From Owenia fusiformis (lineage: Eukaryota; Annelida; Polychaeta; Sabellida; Oweniidae): DNA of 64,000 nt. Positions 21,673 to 32,844 of this stretch are shown here, one piece after another. A program made the position numbers and the translations under genes. The stretch covers positions 21,515,375 through 21,579,374 of the forward strand of contig CAIIXF020000005.1 of the NCBI GenBank assembly GCA_903813345.2. The letters run 5' to 3'. The notes under the pieces were generated by a model. That model made no database searches. It was not told the origin of the DNA and saw only the letters and a program-made list of their open reading frames with translations. Numbering within the stretch: the stretch's first letter is position 1; the number at the start of each line of letters is the position of its first letter.

Positions 21673-23847
21673 TACAAGAAAGTTTTTCTCATATGACTCT
21701 GAATTATGCCATATTTTCATCATTTTATAATAAAAATTAGCGAAAATAGCTTCAAATTAATGGAACTTCATCTTTCAATTGTTATGATGTCATAACAACG
21801 TTGTAGAAAACACATGGTTACGCGTGGCAACAAAGTCCGATTGTTATGACGTCACAACTTATTTTGTAGAATGAGCATGGATACTTATAGTAACGGTGTA
21901 TCCGTTGTCATGCTGATGATGTTTTTAAACCTGTAATGTCATAAGTAAATCTCATCTTGCACGTGTGCTTTTTAAGATGAAAGATGGCAATATCTTGCAC
22001 GGGATAAAGATGGCTGTATCTTTGTTAGTCATATGAGAAATATGTAACTCAAATGAAAATGAAAAAATATCCTCTATCATAAGTGCAAATTTGGAGAAAA
22101 ATCGACAAGCAGTTTTCCTGAAATGGCGATGACAAGATTTTCCGAAAAAAACTTCAAAAGTTAATCAGCTCCAGAACCTGATATCCTCTATGATGTGTGT
22201 GAATTTGGAGACAATCCGACAAGCGGTTTTCCTAAAATAGTGTTGACGAGAATTTCCGAAAAACCTTCAAAATGGCCACCAGAAAACACGATGCCGATGG
22301 GCGCCCAAAAGTTAATCAGCTCTAGAACTTGATATATCCTCTATCGTGTGTGCCAATTTGGAGAAAATCCAACAAGTGGTTTTCAGAAAAATCTCCAAAA
22401 TGGCGGACAGAAAACAAATCGATGGCCGGCTAAAAGTTAATCAGCTCTATAACTTGATATCCTCTATCATGTGTGCAAATTTGGAAAAAATCTGATGAGC
22501 GATTTTCCTGAAATGGCAATGACAAGATTTTCTGAGAAACCTTCACAATGGAAGCTCTAGAACTTTATATCCTCTATCATGTGTGTGAATTTGGAGAAAA
22601 TCTGATGAGCCGTTTTCTCGAAATGGCAATGACAAGATTTTCCTAAAAATCTTCAAAATGGCCGCCAGAAAACAAGATGGCCACCAAAAAGTTAATCAGC
22701 TCTAGAACTTGATATCCTCTATCATGTTTTTGAATTTGGAGAAAGTCGGATGAGTGCTTTTCCTGAAATGGTGATGACAAGATTTTCCGAAAAACCTTCA
22801 AAATAGCCACCAGAAAATAAGATGGCCGCAAAAAAGTTAATCAGCTCTTGAACTTGATATCCTCTATCATGTGTGCAAATTTAGAGAAAATCCTATGAGC
22901 GGTTATCCTGAAATGGCGATGACAAGATTTTCTGAAAAACCTTCAAAATGGCCACCAGAAAACAAGATGGTCGCTCAAAAGTTATCAGCGCTAGAAGCTA
23001 ATATCCTCCATCATGTGTGCGAATTTGGAGAAAATATATATATATATAGAAAAATCTCCAAAATGGCGGACAGAAAACAAATCGATGGCCGGCTAAAAGT
23101 TAATCAGCTCTATAACTTGATATCCTCTATCATGTGTGCAAATTTGGAAAAAATCTGATGAGCGATTTTCCTGAAATGGCAATGACAAGATTTTCTGAGA
23201 AACCTTCACAATGGAAGCTCTAGAACTTTATATCCTCTATCATGTGTGTGAATTTGGAGAAAATCTGATGAGCCGTTTTCTCGAAATGGCAATGACAAGA
23301 TTTTCCTAAAAATCTTCAAAATGGCCGCCAGAAAACAAGATGGCCACCAAAAAGTTAATCAGCTCTAGAACTTGATATCCTCTATCATGTTTGCGAATTT
23401 GGAGAAAATCGGATGAGTGTTTTCCTGAAATGGTGATGACAAGATTTTCCGAAAAACCTTCAAAATAGCCACCAGAAAATAAGATGGCCGCAAAAAAGTT
23501 AATCAGCTCTTGAACTTGATATCCTCTATCATGTGTGCAAATTTAGAGAAAATCCTATGAGCGGTTATCCTGAAATGGCGATGACAAGATTTTCTGAAAA
23601 ACCTTCAAAATGGCCGCCAGAAAACAAGATGGTCGCTCAAAAGTTATCAGCGCTAGAAGCTAATATCCTCCATCATGTGTGCGAATTTGGAGAAAATCTG
23701 ATGAGTGGTTTTCCTGAAATGGCGATGACAAAAAAAGCGGGATGATCACGATAACGACCACGATGCATCACTATATATCCCACCAATTGTGTGATAAAAA
23801 TAAGATTTAGCTACCAAATGGGACTCTCACTAATAATAATATTAAAA

Positions 23848-24396
23848 TAACGTCAACTCAATACGGTCCATGAACGTCATTATTGACGTCACGTTTTGAA
23901 GTGATTTCAAATCGAAAAAACGTTTCGACAACGTTAAATTTGAACGTTAACTATACGTCGGAAATGAACCGACTTAGTGAGAACACAAAGTTTTTGTCAT
24001 GTTTTTTTCCACCAACAAATATTTTGATATTAAAAGCCTGTTTTGACAACGTTGAATTTTAACGTTTGAGTTACTTCACATATGGACCAATGTAGTAAAA
24101 AATCAAACGTTCCTGTTTGTTATGTTTCCCACACTAATGAACTTTACGGACACGTTACAACAACGTTCTTTTTATACCATCAAAAGATGTCTCGTGTTTA
24201 CGTTATCTCGATGTGTATAGAAAGAAAATGTGCAACCAGACTTCTAGGAACTTAGATGCTACTTATGAGCAACGTGACATGGACGTCACTGTTTGCTGGA
24301 TCGATTACTTTAAAAAGTGCTCTGTCTCGTATAGGGTAAAAATATCGAACAGCAGTGCACTCGGTAGGCTAAGTCTGTCAAGTCAATTCGCTACTA
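23848..24396. repeat. dispersed repeat rich in AACGTT/ACGTCA words
   Basis: TTAAAATAACGTCAACTCAA, CGGTCCATGAACGTCATTAT and TGACGTCACGTTTTGA occur here and again at 28616-28720. The remainder has many AACGTT words. No coding frame that I trust. Confidence 0.6.
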
Positions 24397-25488
24397 CAGG
24401 GTGGTCCAAAAAAAATTTGAACATTTGTTAATTGAACACAAAACCTTTATTTTTCGTCTAAAATGCACCAAAATTTTACTGAGCATAGTTCGGTCACTTA
24501 TCTATCTGATGCTAAGTTTATAGGTGCAAACCACAAAGTTAATGCATTAAACTAGTCAATGTTTGATATGACCATCTTTTCTCAAATATACACTTGTCAA
24601 TTTCGTCGCTACTTTTTCAAGTTTTCTTTATTTCAACGCTTAAATGAACATGTTGATTGCACACATTTTATAAAATCATATTTAGTTGACAAGAGGTATT
24701 AACACCTATGGTTTACTAGAAAACTATTGTGTTATTGTTAAGTTAAGAATACCCCAAATCATTATTTAAGAGTAGGAAAGAAAGAACATGTAAGAGGTGA
24801 GTGATTGCATAACCCATACAGTTATTAAAGTGACAAAATCATTGTTTCCACTTTTCAGTGGAGGGGAACTGACCAGTTATTTACAAGGCTTTATTCAAGA
24901 CCACCTCTTAGCACATATAATATATCATTTGTGTTCTGGGAAACTCCTTTATGATATTGATATACATATATTGATAAATTCAATGAATATTATCCATATT
25001 AGAACAGGAAAGGGGGAGGGGGGCTCATTTACCAGTCAAAACAGACTGCCCTGGCCTCTTTCTTGAGAATATTCAATCAGTAATACACCTAACAATAGCC
25101 ATGAAAATATGCTTGATACCCATCAATTTGGGTAAAAAATGTTGAATGTGTTCACATATTTGATCTTCCAAGGCAAACATATAAGTAGTTTGTTCAAGCT
25201 GAATTTTTTAATCAAGATGGATTGGACAAAATCAAACGAACAGCAAGGTGAATGAATCATTTCAAAACTGAATCCCAGGCTTCAACTTGTAATTCAGGAG
25301 TTGAGGGGTCATATCAAACATTGTCTAGTTTAATGCATTAACTTTGTTGTTTACACCCATAAACTTTACATCAGATAAATAAGTGACTGAACTAGCCTAT
25401 GCTCAGTTTAAGTTTGGTGCATTTTAGAAGAAAAATAAAAGTTTTGCGTTCAATTATCAAATGTTCCAAATTTTTTTGGACCACCCTG
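24397..25488. mobile_element. 1.09-kb TA-flanked TIR element (Tc1/mariner-type MITE)
   Basis: Ends CAGGGTGGTCCAAAAAAA and TTTTTTTGGACCACCCTG, with TA on both sides. Inverted arms reach about 190 bp (CAAATTTGAACATTTG.., CGGTCACTTATCTATCTGAT and inverse). The interior has no transposase. A TA duplication plus CAGGGTG ends fits IS630-Tc1-mariner derivatives. Confidence 0.82.
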
Positions 25489-25539
25489 TATATATCGGGG
25501 GAAATGTGGAACTTTGAAAGTTGGTAACCCTGCTAGGAA

Positions 25540-25990
25540 CGTTAGGTACCCGGTCGACCGGGTACCCGGTTACCCGTTTTTTTACACAAACCCCTCTCAC
25601 TTACCTTCTAGAAGTTAAAACAAACTAATCAATGTAACCCTATCACCTTTATTTTCTCAATGATGAATCAAGCACAGTATTTGCAGAAACTAGTGTAAAT
25701 GCTTTTTAAACACGAAATAACGTATTGAACGTTGGACTTTACTTTGTTGATGTGTCAGCCAACCATGTCTACTGATGTGAAAAGTATAACAGTATTGAAA
25801 AATGTTTTGCATTCGTTTGCTGACAAATTTAGGATGGGACAGAGGATAGCCTGATAGAGTGCTGCAGCAGCCACGGGTTATTTACCTAGCTATATCAAGC
25901 TTTGAAGTAAGTATGAATGGGTCGTCTGCAGTAGGGTTACATTTGAAAGCGTTCTAACTTCTAGGAGGTAAGTGAGAGTCCCACCAGGGA
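25540..25990. repeat. truncated GGTACCCGG foldback end and a short inverted-repeat block
   Basis: GGTACCCGGTCGACCGGGTA (25546 on) resembles the termini of the foldback at 26909-27559. Next, CTCTCACTTACCTTCTAGAAG (25595) is the inverse of CTTCTAGGAGGTAAGTGAGAG (about 25957). No gene. Confidence 0.55.
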
Positions 25991-26022
25991 GTCCCATTTA
26001 TTACTGTTAATCTTATTTTTTA

Positions 26023-26175
26023 GGGGTCCGCGCATTATACCGAAACCCATTATACCGACGCACATTATACCGAAACCTATTATACCGCGTCCGACGTGCA
26101 ATTTACTGAAACCCATTATACCGATGCGCATTGCACCGAAAGGCGTTATACCTAATGCCATAATGTTGACACACA
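26023..26175. repeat. short tandem array of ATTATACCGAAACCC units
   Basis: About eight degenerate 15-18 bp units such as CATTATACCGAAACCC and CATTATACCGACGCA. A frame reading GIMGFGIMCVGIMGFG is a by-product. The inverse words (CGGTATAATGCG) recur at 39960-40000. Confidence 0.75.
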
Positions 26176-26499
26176 TTAAGTTTTCCTGCGTGTAACTATC
26201 TGCGTCTAACCTTTAAGAGACAATGCAAGCGTAACTTAATTGATAGATTTAGCGATCGAACACATATTTAAAGTTTATTTGGAGTAAAATACTGTAAAAC
26301 CGGTGATTTTGACACCGGGAAATTTTAGAGATTTTTCAATTTAATGGGGTTTTAGCGCGGGAAATTTTAGCGAAATGAAGATTAATCTTTAAAAAATCAA
26401 ATTAGTGAAATGCATTAGAAATTTTATCATTTATGGCAGAAGAATGAATAACGGACATGACAGAGGAATTATCAAAATGTAAGACTTCTAACGCACATG

Positions 26500-28271
26500 C
26501 AGAGCTGTCAAGTGTCCCGCGAATGGCGGGATTATCCCGCGAATTCGATCAAAATTAGGCTAATTCGCGTGTCCCGCAATGTCCCGCGAAGTCCCGCAAA
26601 TGTGGCTTTCGACCTCCGCGAATTTCCGAAATTGTTGCAATCCCCTATATGGTGATTATCTTATATAAGAAGCTAAGTTTTTGCACTTTTGAGGAGTAAA
26701 GATTACCTAATTTTAAGTACCTAGCATGCTGTTGTTTGGTATCAAAATAAAGAGGAAGGGTTCAACTTTCATTTTGATTACGACAATAGGATGTAGGTCA
26801 CAAATAGTTCCAACGTTGGCCTTTTTACTATCCGTGTGGCCTTCATCTCAGAACTGAGCAAATGTTAGCAAACGCGAGTTACAATAAATGGACGCTGGTA
26901 TCTAGAAAGGGTTTGTAGAAAAAACCGGGTACCGGGTAGTAAATCCTCCATGCTGGGTTCAAACTTGGTACCCGGTCAAAAAACGGGTACCCAAAAAATG
27001 AAAAATACGAATATACGAGTAAAACATAATTAGATTATCAGAAAAAATTTGTTTTGAATTTACAAAAATGTATGTAACATCCTTCAAAATTGAGCTAGAA
27101 GCTTCAAATAAAAAGCATATTTTAAGGCTCTTTTCTTCCTCTATCGTCATGCCCATATTTTCATTGGTTATGTTCACGTACCAACATACGAACTCATTGA
27201 AAATAGAGTAAAATTGATTTGTCTTGTTATTCAAATCGTCTTACAATGTCATTGGCGTAGCCAGGAGAGGGTGTGATGGTGCGATCGCACCCCCCCTTCA
27301 TTACCAATGGAAATATGACCATGATGATAGAGGAAGAAAAGAGGCTTAAAATGCTTTTTATTTGAAGCTTCTAGCTCAATTTTGAAGGAAGTTACATTTT
27401 TGTAAATTCAAAACAAATCTTACACGTTTTCTAATGATCTAATTATGTTGTATATTCGTATATTTCGTTTTTTTGGGTACCTGGTTTTTCGACCGGGTAC
27501 CAAGTTTGAACCCAGCATGGAGGATTTACTACCCGGTACCCGGTTTTTTCTACAAACCCTATCTAGAAAAGTAACCTCATTCCCTATAATTTGATGTAGA
27601 TTAATCGAACCCCTATATCATGGGCTTTCAATTGAAAGCCCATGCCTACAGTATGGTAGTAGTTGGTCACGACGCCAGAAGCAGAGAAGTGCAAAGTATT
27701 GTTCCAAATTTTTGAATTTCGTGTTAGATTACGATACTCACACCTCAAGCATGGTTTTTGTTTTTGATAAATTACATTAAAGTTTAATAATATTTCTATG
27801 CGTATTTTGTGAAATTTATGTTGACGTTTATTTAAGTTACAATGTAACGGTGCATTATATTTGATTAATCAGTATCTGAAAGTTTGATTCAAGTACTTTT
27901 ACACGCTTTTACATTAGTCCAAATCACGCAAATCCCTTGAATGTCCCGGGACATCCTGCAAATTTAGGTGGATGTCCCGCCAAATCCCGCAAATTTAGGG
28001 CACTTTTTCTAGAAAATCTGTCCCTCTATGAAGTTTTTGCTGGTAAACCTGTTAACTGTCCCGCAATTAGGGTGTTTTTCCCTCGAATGGTCCCGCGAAA
28101 TCCCGCGAATTTGATAAAAAAAATTGGCCTATAAGCGCAATCACGCAAATCCCTTAAATGTCCCGCGAAATCCCGCGAATTTAGTAGATGTCCCGCAAAA
28201 TCCCGCGAATTTTGGGCACTGGGTCTAAAAAATCTGTCCCGCGAGAAAATCTTTGGGGGTTGACAGTACTG
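26500..28271. mobile_element. CAGGGCTGTCAA-family element, copy with preserved empty site
   Basis: Ends CAGAGCTGTCAAGTGTCCCG and GTTGACAGTACTG, flanked by CACATG at 26494-26499 and 28272-28277. The left and right portions are made of TCCCGCGAAT/TCCCGCAAAT words (26515-26600 and 27945-28240). The interior includes the WYQNKEE repeat and a nested foldback (26909-27559). The same host sequence without insertion is at 28728-29111. Frames with repeated RDFAGH are shadows of the TCCCGCGAAT words. Confidence 0.85.
26909..27559. mobile_element. 651-bp foldback element with 10-bp target duplication (Mutator-like)
   Basis: Ends GGGTTTGTAGAAAAAACCGG and its inverse CCGGTTTTTTCTACAAACCC. Arms of about 270 bp include CTTGGTACCCGGTC and TGAGCTAGAAGCTTCAAATA with inverses. 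It is flanked by TATCTAGAAA at 26899-26908 and 27560-27569. The uninterrupted form at 34470-34490 confirms the target. Long TIRs with a 9-11 bp duplication are typical of Mutator-like elements. Confidence 0.88.
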
Positions 28272-28727
28272 CACATGGTATTGGTCCAAACTACTGTAAT
28301 CTCATCTGACTAATCATAAAATCACGGTAGCATTTAAAATTGTTGATTTTTCGGTCCAAACTACGATTTAAAAATATTTACCTTTTTCAAATTACAAATC
28401 GGAAGTCGAGCACTGAACGAAAAGCTCCTTAAAGGTGCAATAATTGGTGCAGAGGAGTCATTCAACGATTATGGACCAGTGTCAAAATATATTTAAGTTT
28501 GAATATTTCATCAAGACTAACAACCCCCTAGATAAACATTATTTTAGCTCACAGATATTTTGAAGCCATTTCCACAATGTTGAAATTCAACCATCCATCG
28601 ACATTTTGCTTAATATTAAAATAACGTCAGCTCAACACGGTCCATGAACGTCATTATTGACGTCACGTTTTGAGGTGATTTCAAATCGAAAAAACGTTTC
28701 GACAACGTTAAATTTTAACGATAAATC

Positions 28728-29111
28728 ATTAAAAAATCAAATTAGCGAAATGCATTAGAAATTTTATCATTTATGGCAGAAGAATGAATAACGGACATGA
28801 CAGAGGAATTATCAAAATGTAAGACTTCTAACGCACATGGTATTGGTCCAAACTACTGTAATCTCATCTGACTAATCATAAAATCACGGTAGCATTTAAA
28901 ATCGTTGATTTTTCGGTCCAAACTACGATTTAAAAATATTAACCTTTTTCAAATTACAAATCGGAAGTCGAGCACTGAACGAAAAGCTCCTTATAGGTGC
29001 AATAATTGGTGCAGAGGAGTCATTCAACGATTATGGACCAGTGTCAAAATATATTTAAGTTTGAATATTTCATCAAGACTAACAACCCCCTAGATAAACA
29101 TTATTTTAGCT
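28728..29111. repeat. paralogous copy carrying the empty insertion site
   Basis: AAATCAAATTAGCGAAATGC...TTCTAACGCACATGGTATTG runs without interruption. The same sequence at 26395-26499 and 28272-28549 is split by the 1.77-kb element. The sequences are otherwise nearly identical (for example CAACAACCCCCTAGATAAAC). Confidence 0.88.
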
Positions 29112-29364
29112 GATATTCCTCTTGAAACATGGTGGATCTTAAAAATATAAAAGTGGAAGTCCCCTTTTTGAAGCTTTGAACTGAATTTACACTTCTTAAT
29201 GCTGAAATTGATAATTTATCCATACATTTTAAGAAAATAGGTATGTCAAAGAAGATGTTAAACCAAATGTTGCCTTGATAGCTCAGAAAAAATGAAAAAA
29301 CTTTCCTATTTTCTCTACAGTCCTTATTGCCCCTTTAAATACATAGAGGTTATTTAATGGGAGG

Positions 29365-29510
29365 GATGGAATATGGATTTTATTCCGAGGGAAAATATGA
29401 TATTGGCCAAGGAAAATATCATATTGACCGAGGGCGATAGCCCGAGTGTCAATATGATATTTTCTGAGGCCAATATCATATTTTCTCAAGGAATAAATCC
29501 ATATTCCATC
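29365..29510. repeat. 146-bp palindromic element
   Basis: ATGGAATATGGATTT pairs with AAATCCATATTCCAT. Inside, AATATGATATTGGCC pairs with GGCCAATATCATATT around a GAGGGCGATAGCCCGAG centre. It is a hairpin-forming MITE downstream of the recombinase gene. Confidence 0.8.
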
Positions 29511-29802
29511 ACGACCATCAATAACCTATTTATTTCATAATATTTTTTTTCAATTTTTGTATGTCATCATCCAATGATTGTGACATAAAATTATACAATT
29601 TATCATATAACATTTTCAACTTTTATTATCAAGTTTTACTTAAAAATATAAATAATTTATAACAATAAAATGGCTCATAATATGGCAAAATAAACACAAT
29701 ATCATGAAACGTCTTAATGAAACATGTGGATGTAGAATGTGCCTACATGTATGTACTTTTCAAGAATGTCTACATCTTATTCCATACTGTACATATCAGT
29801 CA

Positions 29803-30200
29803 TTACTCTTGAGAACTGTCACTACTACTATATATAATTCTCCTGTACTTTCTGCTCTTTACAGGGGAATCTTCAATTGCATGTGCTCCACTTGCTGACC
29901 CAAAATGAAAATTGAATACACCCCTAGCATTTCCAAAGGAAGTGCTGGGTGCTGGCCCAGAACAAGCTGATGATGCCCTCTTTGTAGACTCTGGAGATTC
30001 TGAACGCTTCCCACTTGATATTGTGTTACTTATCTGTTCTTTCTTTTTCATTGACATTTTGCTATAATTGTTTACACTTAAAACATTCTTCCAACCCATG
30101 ACTTTCTTAATGTTGTTGATTTCAACGTCATTATCCACCATCGTTTGTGCGGCTGTTTTTCTAGCTGAATAGTTGGTGATCTTCTTGTCTTGGATTCCCA
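29803..30200 (-). CDS. Crypton-type tyrosine recombinase, exon 3 (catalytic domain, part 2; stop)
   Basis: Last exon, completing codon 288 and ending at a TAA (29803-29805), for a total of 419 residues. It holds KKITNYSARKTAAQTM (box II; R301 present, but the usual H of HxxR is Y298), then MGWKNVLSVNNYSK with W324 in the H/W position and Y333 as the predicted nucleophile. A serine-rich tail follows with GVFNFHFGSASG, resembling the short aromatic tail of related invertebrate proteins, and a basic patch KSRKYRR. The acceptor is TTGTTCATTGCAG. An AATAAA on this strand (TTTATT at 29622-29627) is a possible polyadenylation signal. It could be a mobile Crypton copy or a domesticated host gene. An intact frame plus two introns favours an expressed gene, which is my inference. 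Confidence 0.87.
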
Positions 30201-30460
30201 CTGCAATGAACAACGGCACTGTCGGGTTAATAACATTACGATATGGACAGATGAGATATTGTTGCAGATAATGGATATGGGATAAAAAAAAGTTGAGTGA
30301 TATTGGATAAAAATTATAAGGGATATGGGATATCAAGTACAGTGTCAAACCTTTAAATTGAAAACTACTAATTGTAACAAAAATACAATAATTCACCTAA
30401 TGAAACTTTTCAATAATGTCTACATCTATAATAGTACTCAAAGAAATTGGTAAAACTAAC

Positions 30461-30889
30461 CTTTAACAGCTGCATTACGCATGATAGAATCTATAGAGTT
30501 GTGTCCCATAGGCCTGGGGTAGAACCATTCATCACCCTCAGAGAAGTTATCTTTCTTTATCGGTTGTAGATAAAATGGCGCATCTGGATTCAACATTGTC
30601 CTATGTGAAGCATACTTCTCATATGCAGCTACAGGGCAACGATCACTACCTGGAATTTCAAACATTAGCGGAGGATCCTCTCTGATATTGCGCTCATCTT
30701 CACCCGTCCTTGTCTTCGTTTGTCGTTCAGTTAATCTTAGATATTTCTTTCCATTTACTGACACCAATTCCTCAATGTCACCCCAGCATAAGTTACGCGC
30801 TTCACGTCCTGTCCGCATTCCAAAGTGTGTTGTATTGTTATAATACACTGTTGTGAGAAGTGATGTTGGATTCTCTAATCCAAAGCCTC
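30461..30889 (-). CDS. Crypton-type tyrosine recombinase, exon 2 (catalytic domain, part 1)
   Basis: Middle exon, codons 145 (split) to 288 (split), phase 1 in and phase 1 out. It encodes NPTSLLTTVYYNNTTHFGMR, then LCWGDIEE, TKTRTGED, RCPVAAYEKYASHR and a PDAPFYLQP segment. R170 in HFGMR is the first catalytic arginine of tyrosine recombinases. The KTRTG segment is where the beta-hairpin lysine normally sits. The acceptor is TTGTTTTTGCAG and the donor is AAAG then GTTAGT. The spliced order matches KIAA1958-like proteins, and there is no frameshift or internal stop. The 260-bp intron 2 follows. Confidence 0.87.
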
Positions 30890-31048
30890 CTGCAAAAACA
30901 ATGTGATAAAAAACATGTAGATAAATTACATGATTATTTTAGATTTGATAATATCAAAAACATACATAATCTTTTAATCATGTGTCTTAACCTTCATTGC
31001 ATGTGAAACAATGACATAGAGTTTTAGTGACTTTAGTGCATGTCATCT

Positions 31049-31179
31049 ATGCCTGGGTCACAAATGCTGCGATTCGCCGGCCGATTGAGCATTCTGTTCA
31101 AAAATGTATTCAATTTTGAAGAAAATACTCAATCGGCTGGGCGCCGGCCGATGAATCACAGCATTTGTGACCCAGGCAT
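31049..31179. mobile_element. 131-bp palindromic MITE in recombinase intron 1
   Basis: ATGCCTGGGTCACAAATGCTG and CAGCATTTGTGACCCAGGCAT are exact inverses, and complementarity continues through GGCCGATTGAG / CTCAATCGGC. It lies 34 bp from the exon 1 donor of the recombinase gene. A target duplication is not clear. Confidence 0.82.
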
Positions 31180-31212
31180 TAGCGAGATTCCAATGTTGTT
31201 CATGGCATTTAC

Positions 31213-31645
31213 CTCTTGAATACAGGATATCGATTTCGTCATTGTCAAGGCTTGCTGCAGCAAACGGCTTATTTCCAAGACCTTGACTTTTCAAATTCTT
31301 CTGCTTTGATTTTAGAGCAGTTCGGCACTTATCAAATACGATGGACTTCAGCAAATCTTCCATGTATTCTTTATCCTTGAGATATCTTGCGATGCTGCTC
31401 ATAAAAGCTCTTAAGGTTGATGGTTGATATTCTGCACCATCCTCCTTTCTTATGTTAATGAAAAAATGTTTGAGGTGGTCATTAAGATCATGGGGATCTA
31501 TCTCCTCGATCGGTCTGAGTTCATTCCTCTCAATCCGTAAAAAATCTACTAGGATTTTTATGTCACTTTTAGTTTTCTTCGAAGTATTGATATTTTCTTG
31601 ACCTTTAATGAAGTCATCAACATCCTCTGTTGCATACCTAGACAT
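31213..31645 (-). CDS. Crypton-type tyrosine recombinase (DUF3504/KIAA1958-like), exon 1
   Basis: First exon, codons 1-144 plus one base. It encodes the N-terminal SAM-like core-binding part of the protein, with NTSKKTKSDIKILVDFLRIE, RPIEEIDPHDLNDHLKHFFI, STLRAFMSSIARYLKDK and GLGNKPFAAASLDNDEIDIL. These motifs are typical of the metazoan KIAA1958-like family derived from Crypton DNA transposons. The ATG at 31645 begins MSRYATEDVDDFI, a usual start for these proteins. The donor is AAGAG then GTAAAT. The following 323-bp intron carries a small palindromic MITE (31049-31179). The gene lies inside FAM184A intron 1, same strand. No promoter motif was recognised. An extra upstream non-coding exon cannot be excluded. 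Confidence 0.85.
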
Positions 31646-32186
31646 ATTTGTCACAGTAATAGACCTTTGTCACAGTAATAGACGTAAACTAGATGATAAT
31701 AATTTCAATAATTTCAATTTTCCAAACGATTTTTTTACTTCCTGTAGCTAGAGATGTGCTAGACGAAAAGCGTAAAACTCAAGAGAAATTACCGGGAATA
31801 TTTCTGATACGGGATCTGATACGGGATTTTTGCTGATACGGGATCCAATACGGGATCTGATACGGGATTATGGCTGATACGGGATCTGATACGGGATTTT
31901 TCAAATAACACTTTTATTCCCTGTTATTTTCCCAGGGAAAACATGTTATTATGGAATAATATATAGTATTCGTGTAGTTTCCCGGGAATTTGCAAATTTA
32001 AGCGCCCGGTTTATTTTAACCCCGGTTAATTTTAGCGAATTGAATTTTTAGCGAAACTATAGCGATCGCTAACAATCGCTAACAATTACCCCTCGCTAAC
32101 AATACCCGTTTTACAGTATTAGACAGTTTTTATTAAATTTTTATACATGATATTCATTAATTAGAATTGACGAAAATCCTTACAAA
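31646..32186. other. upstream flank of the recombinase gene with GATACGGGAT repeats
   Basis: Between 31800 and 31905 the word GATACGGGATCT/TTTT is repeated about seven times. Near 31990-32110 AATTTTAGCGAAACTATAGC-type words recur. A promoter for the minus-strand recombinase gene would lie here, but no clear TATA or initiator was found. Confidence 0.5.
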
Positions 32187-32844
32187 CGCACCCTGGAATA
32201 GCCTGACAACGGTAAAGTCAGATACCGTTGTCACAAATGGCAGACATAACCGTCACTTCAATTAGATTTTCATGAACTGTATGTTTAATAGAGCACCTAG
32301 ACTAAATTCCTTTGGAACAACAATCAATCAAAGTGTCTTTATAATCATTGTACAGTTAATAATGTTCTACCATCGAAATAAAGTCTTTAATTTAACCGAT
32401 CAAAATGAGGGACAACAGACACTGCAATTACCATACGCCCTTGTCTTTCTAAATTACTCAAATTCAGATTCCATTGTCATTGCCGATATCGAAGACGCTA
32501 TATTGTGGAAAATGGGATTTCATATGATACATTATCACAAGAGCTTAATGCATGCGCAGAATTAGCGACGATAAAATCGGTTATATATATTTTGCAAGTG
32601 GATTCAAGAGACCAAGTGGGCTAGTCAATTATTTTGCCGGGGTGGCATGATACATACATTTCAATTTTGTATAGTGAATTCCCAGCGATTGATTTCAGTA
32701 CAGTAAAACTATCATAATGAACATCTCTTTAGTGAAGATCTGTGCCCAGCGAACATATGAGTCTACTCTATTGAACACCTGTGTGTAAATGAACACCAAT
32801 TCCCAGCCAGTGATTTCAGTAACTTTTAGAGGGGATTGTACCTA

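Larger units (their letters stand above)
21000..23740. repeat. minisatellite array (units of about 110-160 bp) with higher-order duplication
   Basis: Each unit contains CCTCTATCATGTGTGCGAAT, TTGGAGAAAATCTGATGAGC, TTTTCCTGAAATGGCGATGA, CAAGATTTTC and AAAATGGCCGCCAGAAAACA, then AGTTAATCAGCTCTAGAAC. A block of about 650 bp (22386-23025) is repeated almost unchanged at 23048-23700, a higher-order repeat. Frames with MAMTRFSEKPSKWPPENK arise from the units and are not genes. The array is interrupted at 21232-22060. Confidence 0.85.

Noticed and set aside
22871-23745. Frames with MAMTRFSEKPSKWPPENK
   Set aside because: They repeat with the minisatellite unit and have no start or splice context.
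25961-26176. Frame with GIMGFGIMCVGIMGFG
   Set aside because: Direct translation of the ATTATACCGAAACCC tandem array.
28026-28289. Frame with repeated RDFAGHL
   Set aside because: Direct translation of tandem TCCCGCGAAT words in a transposon end.
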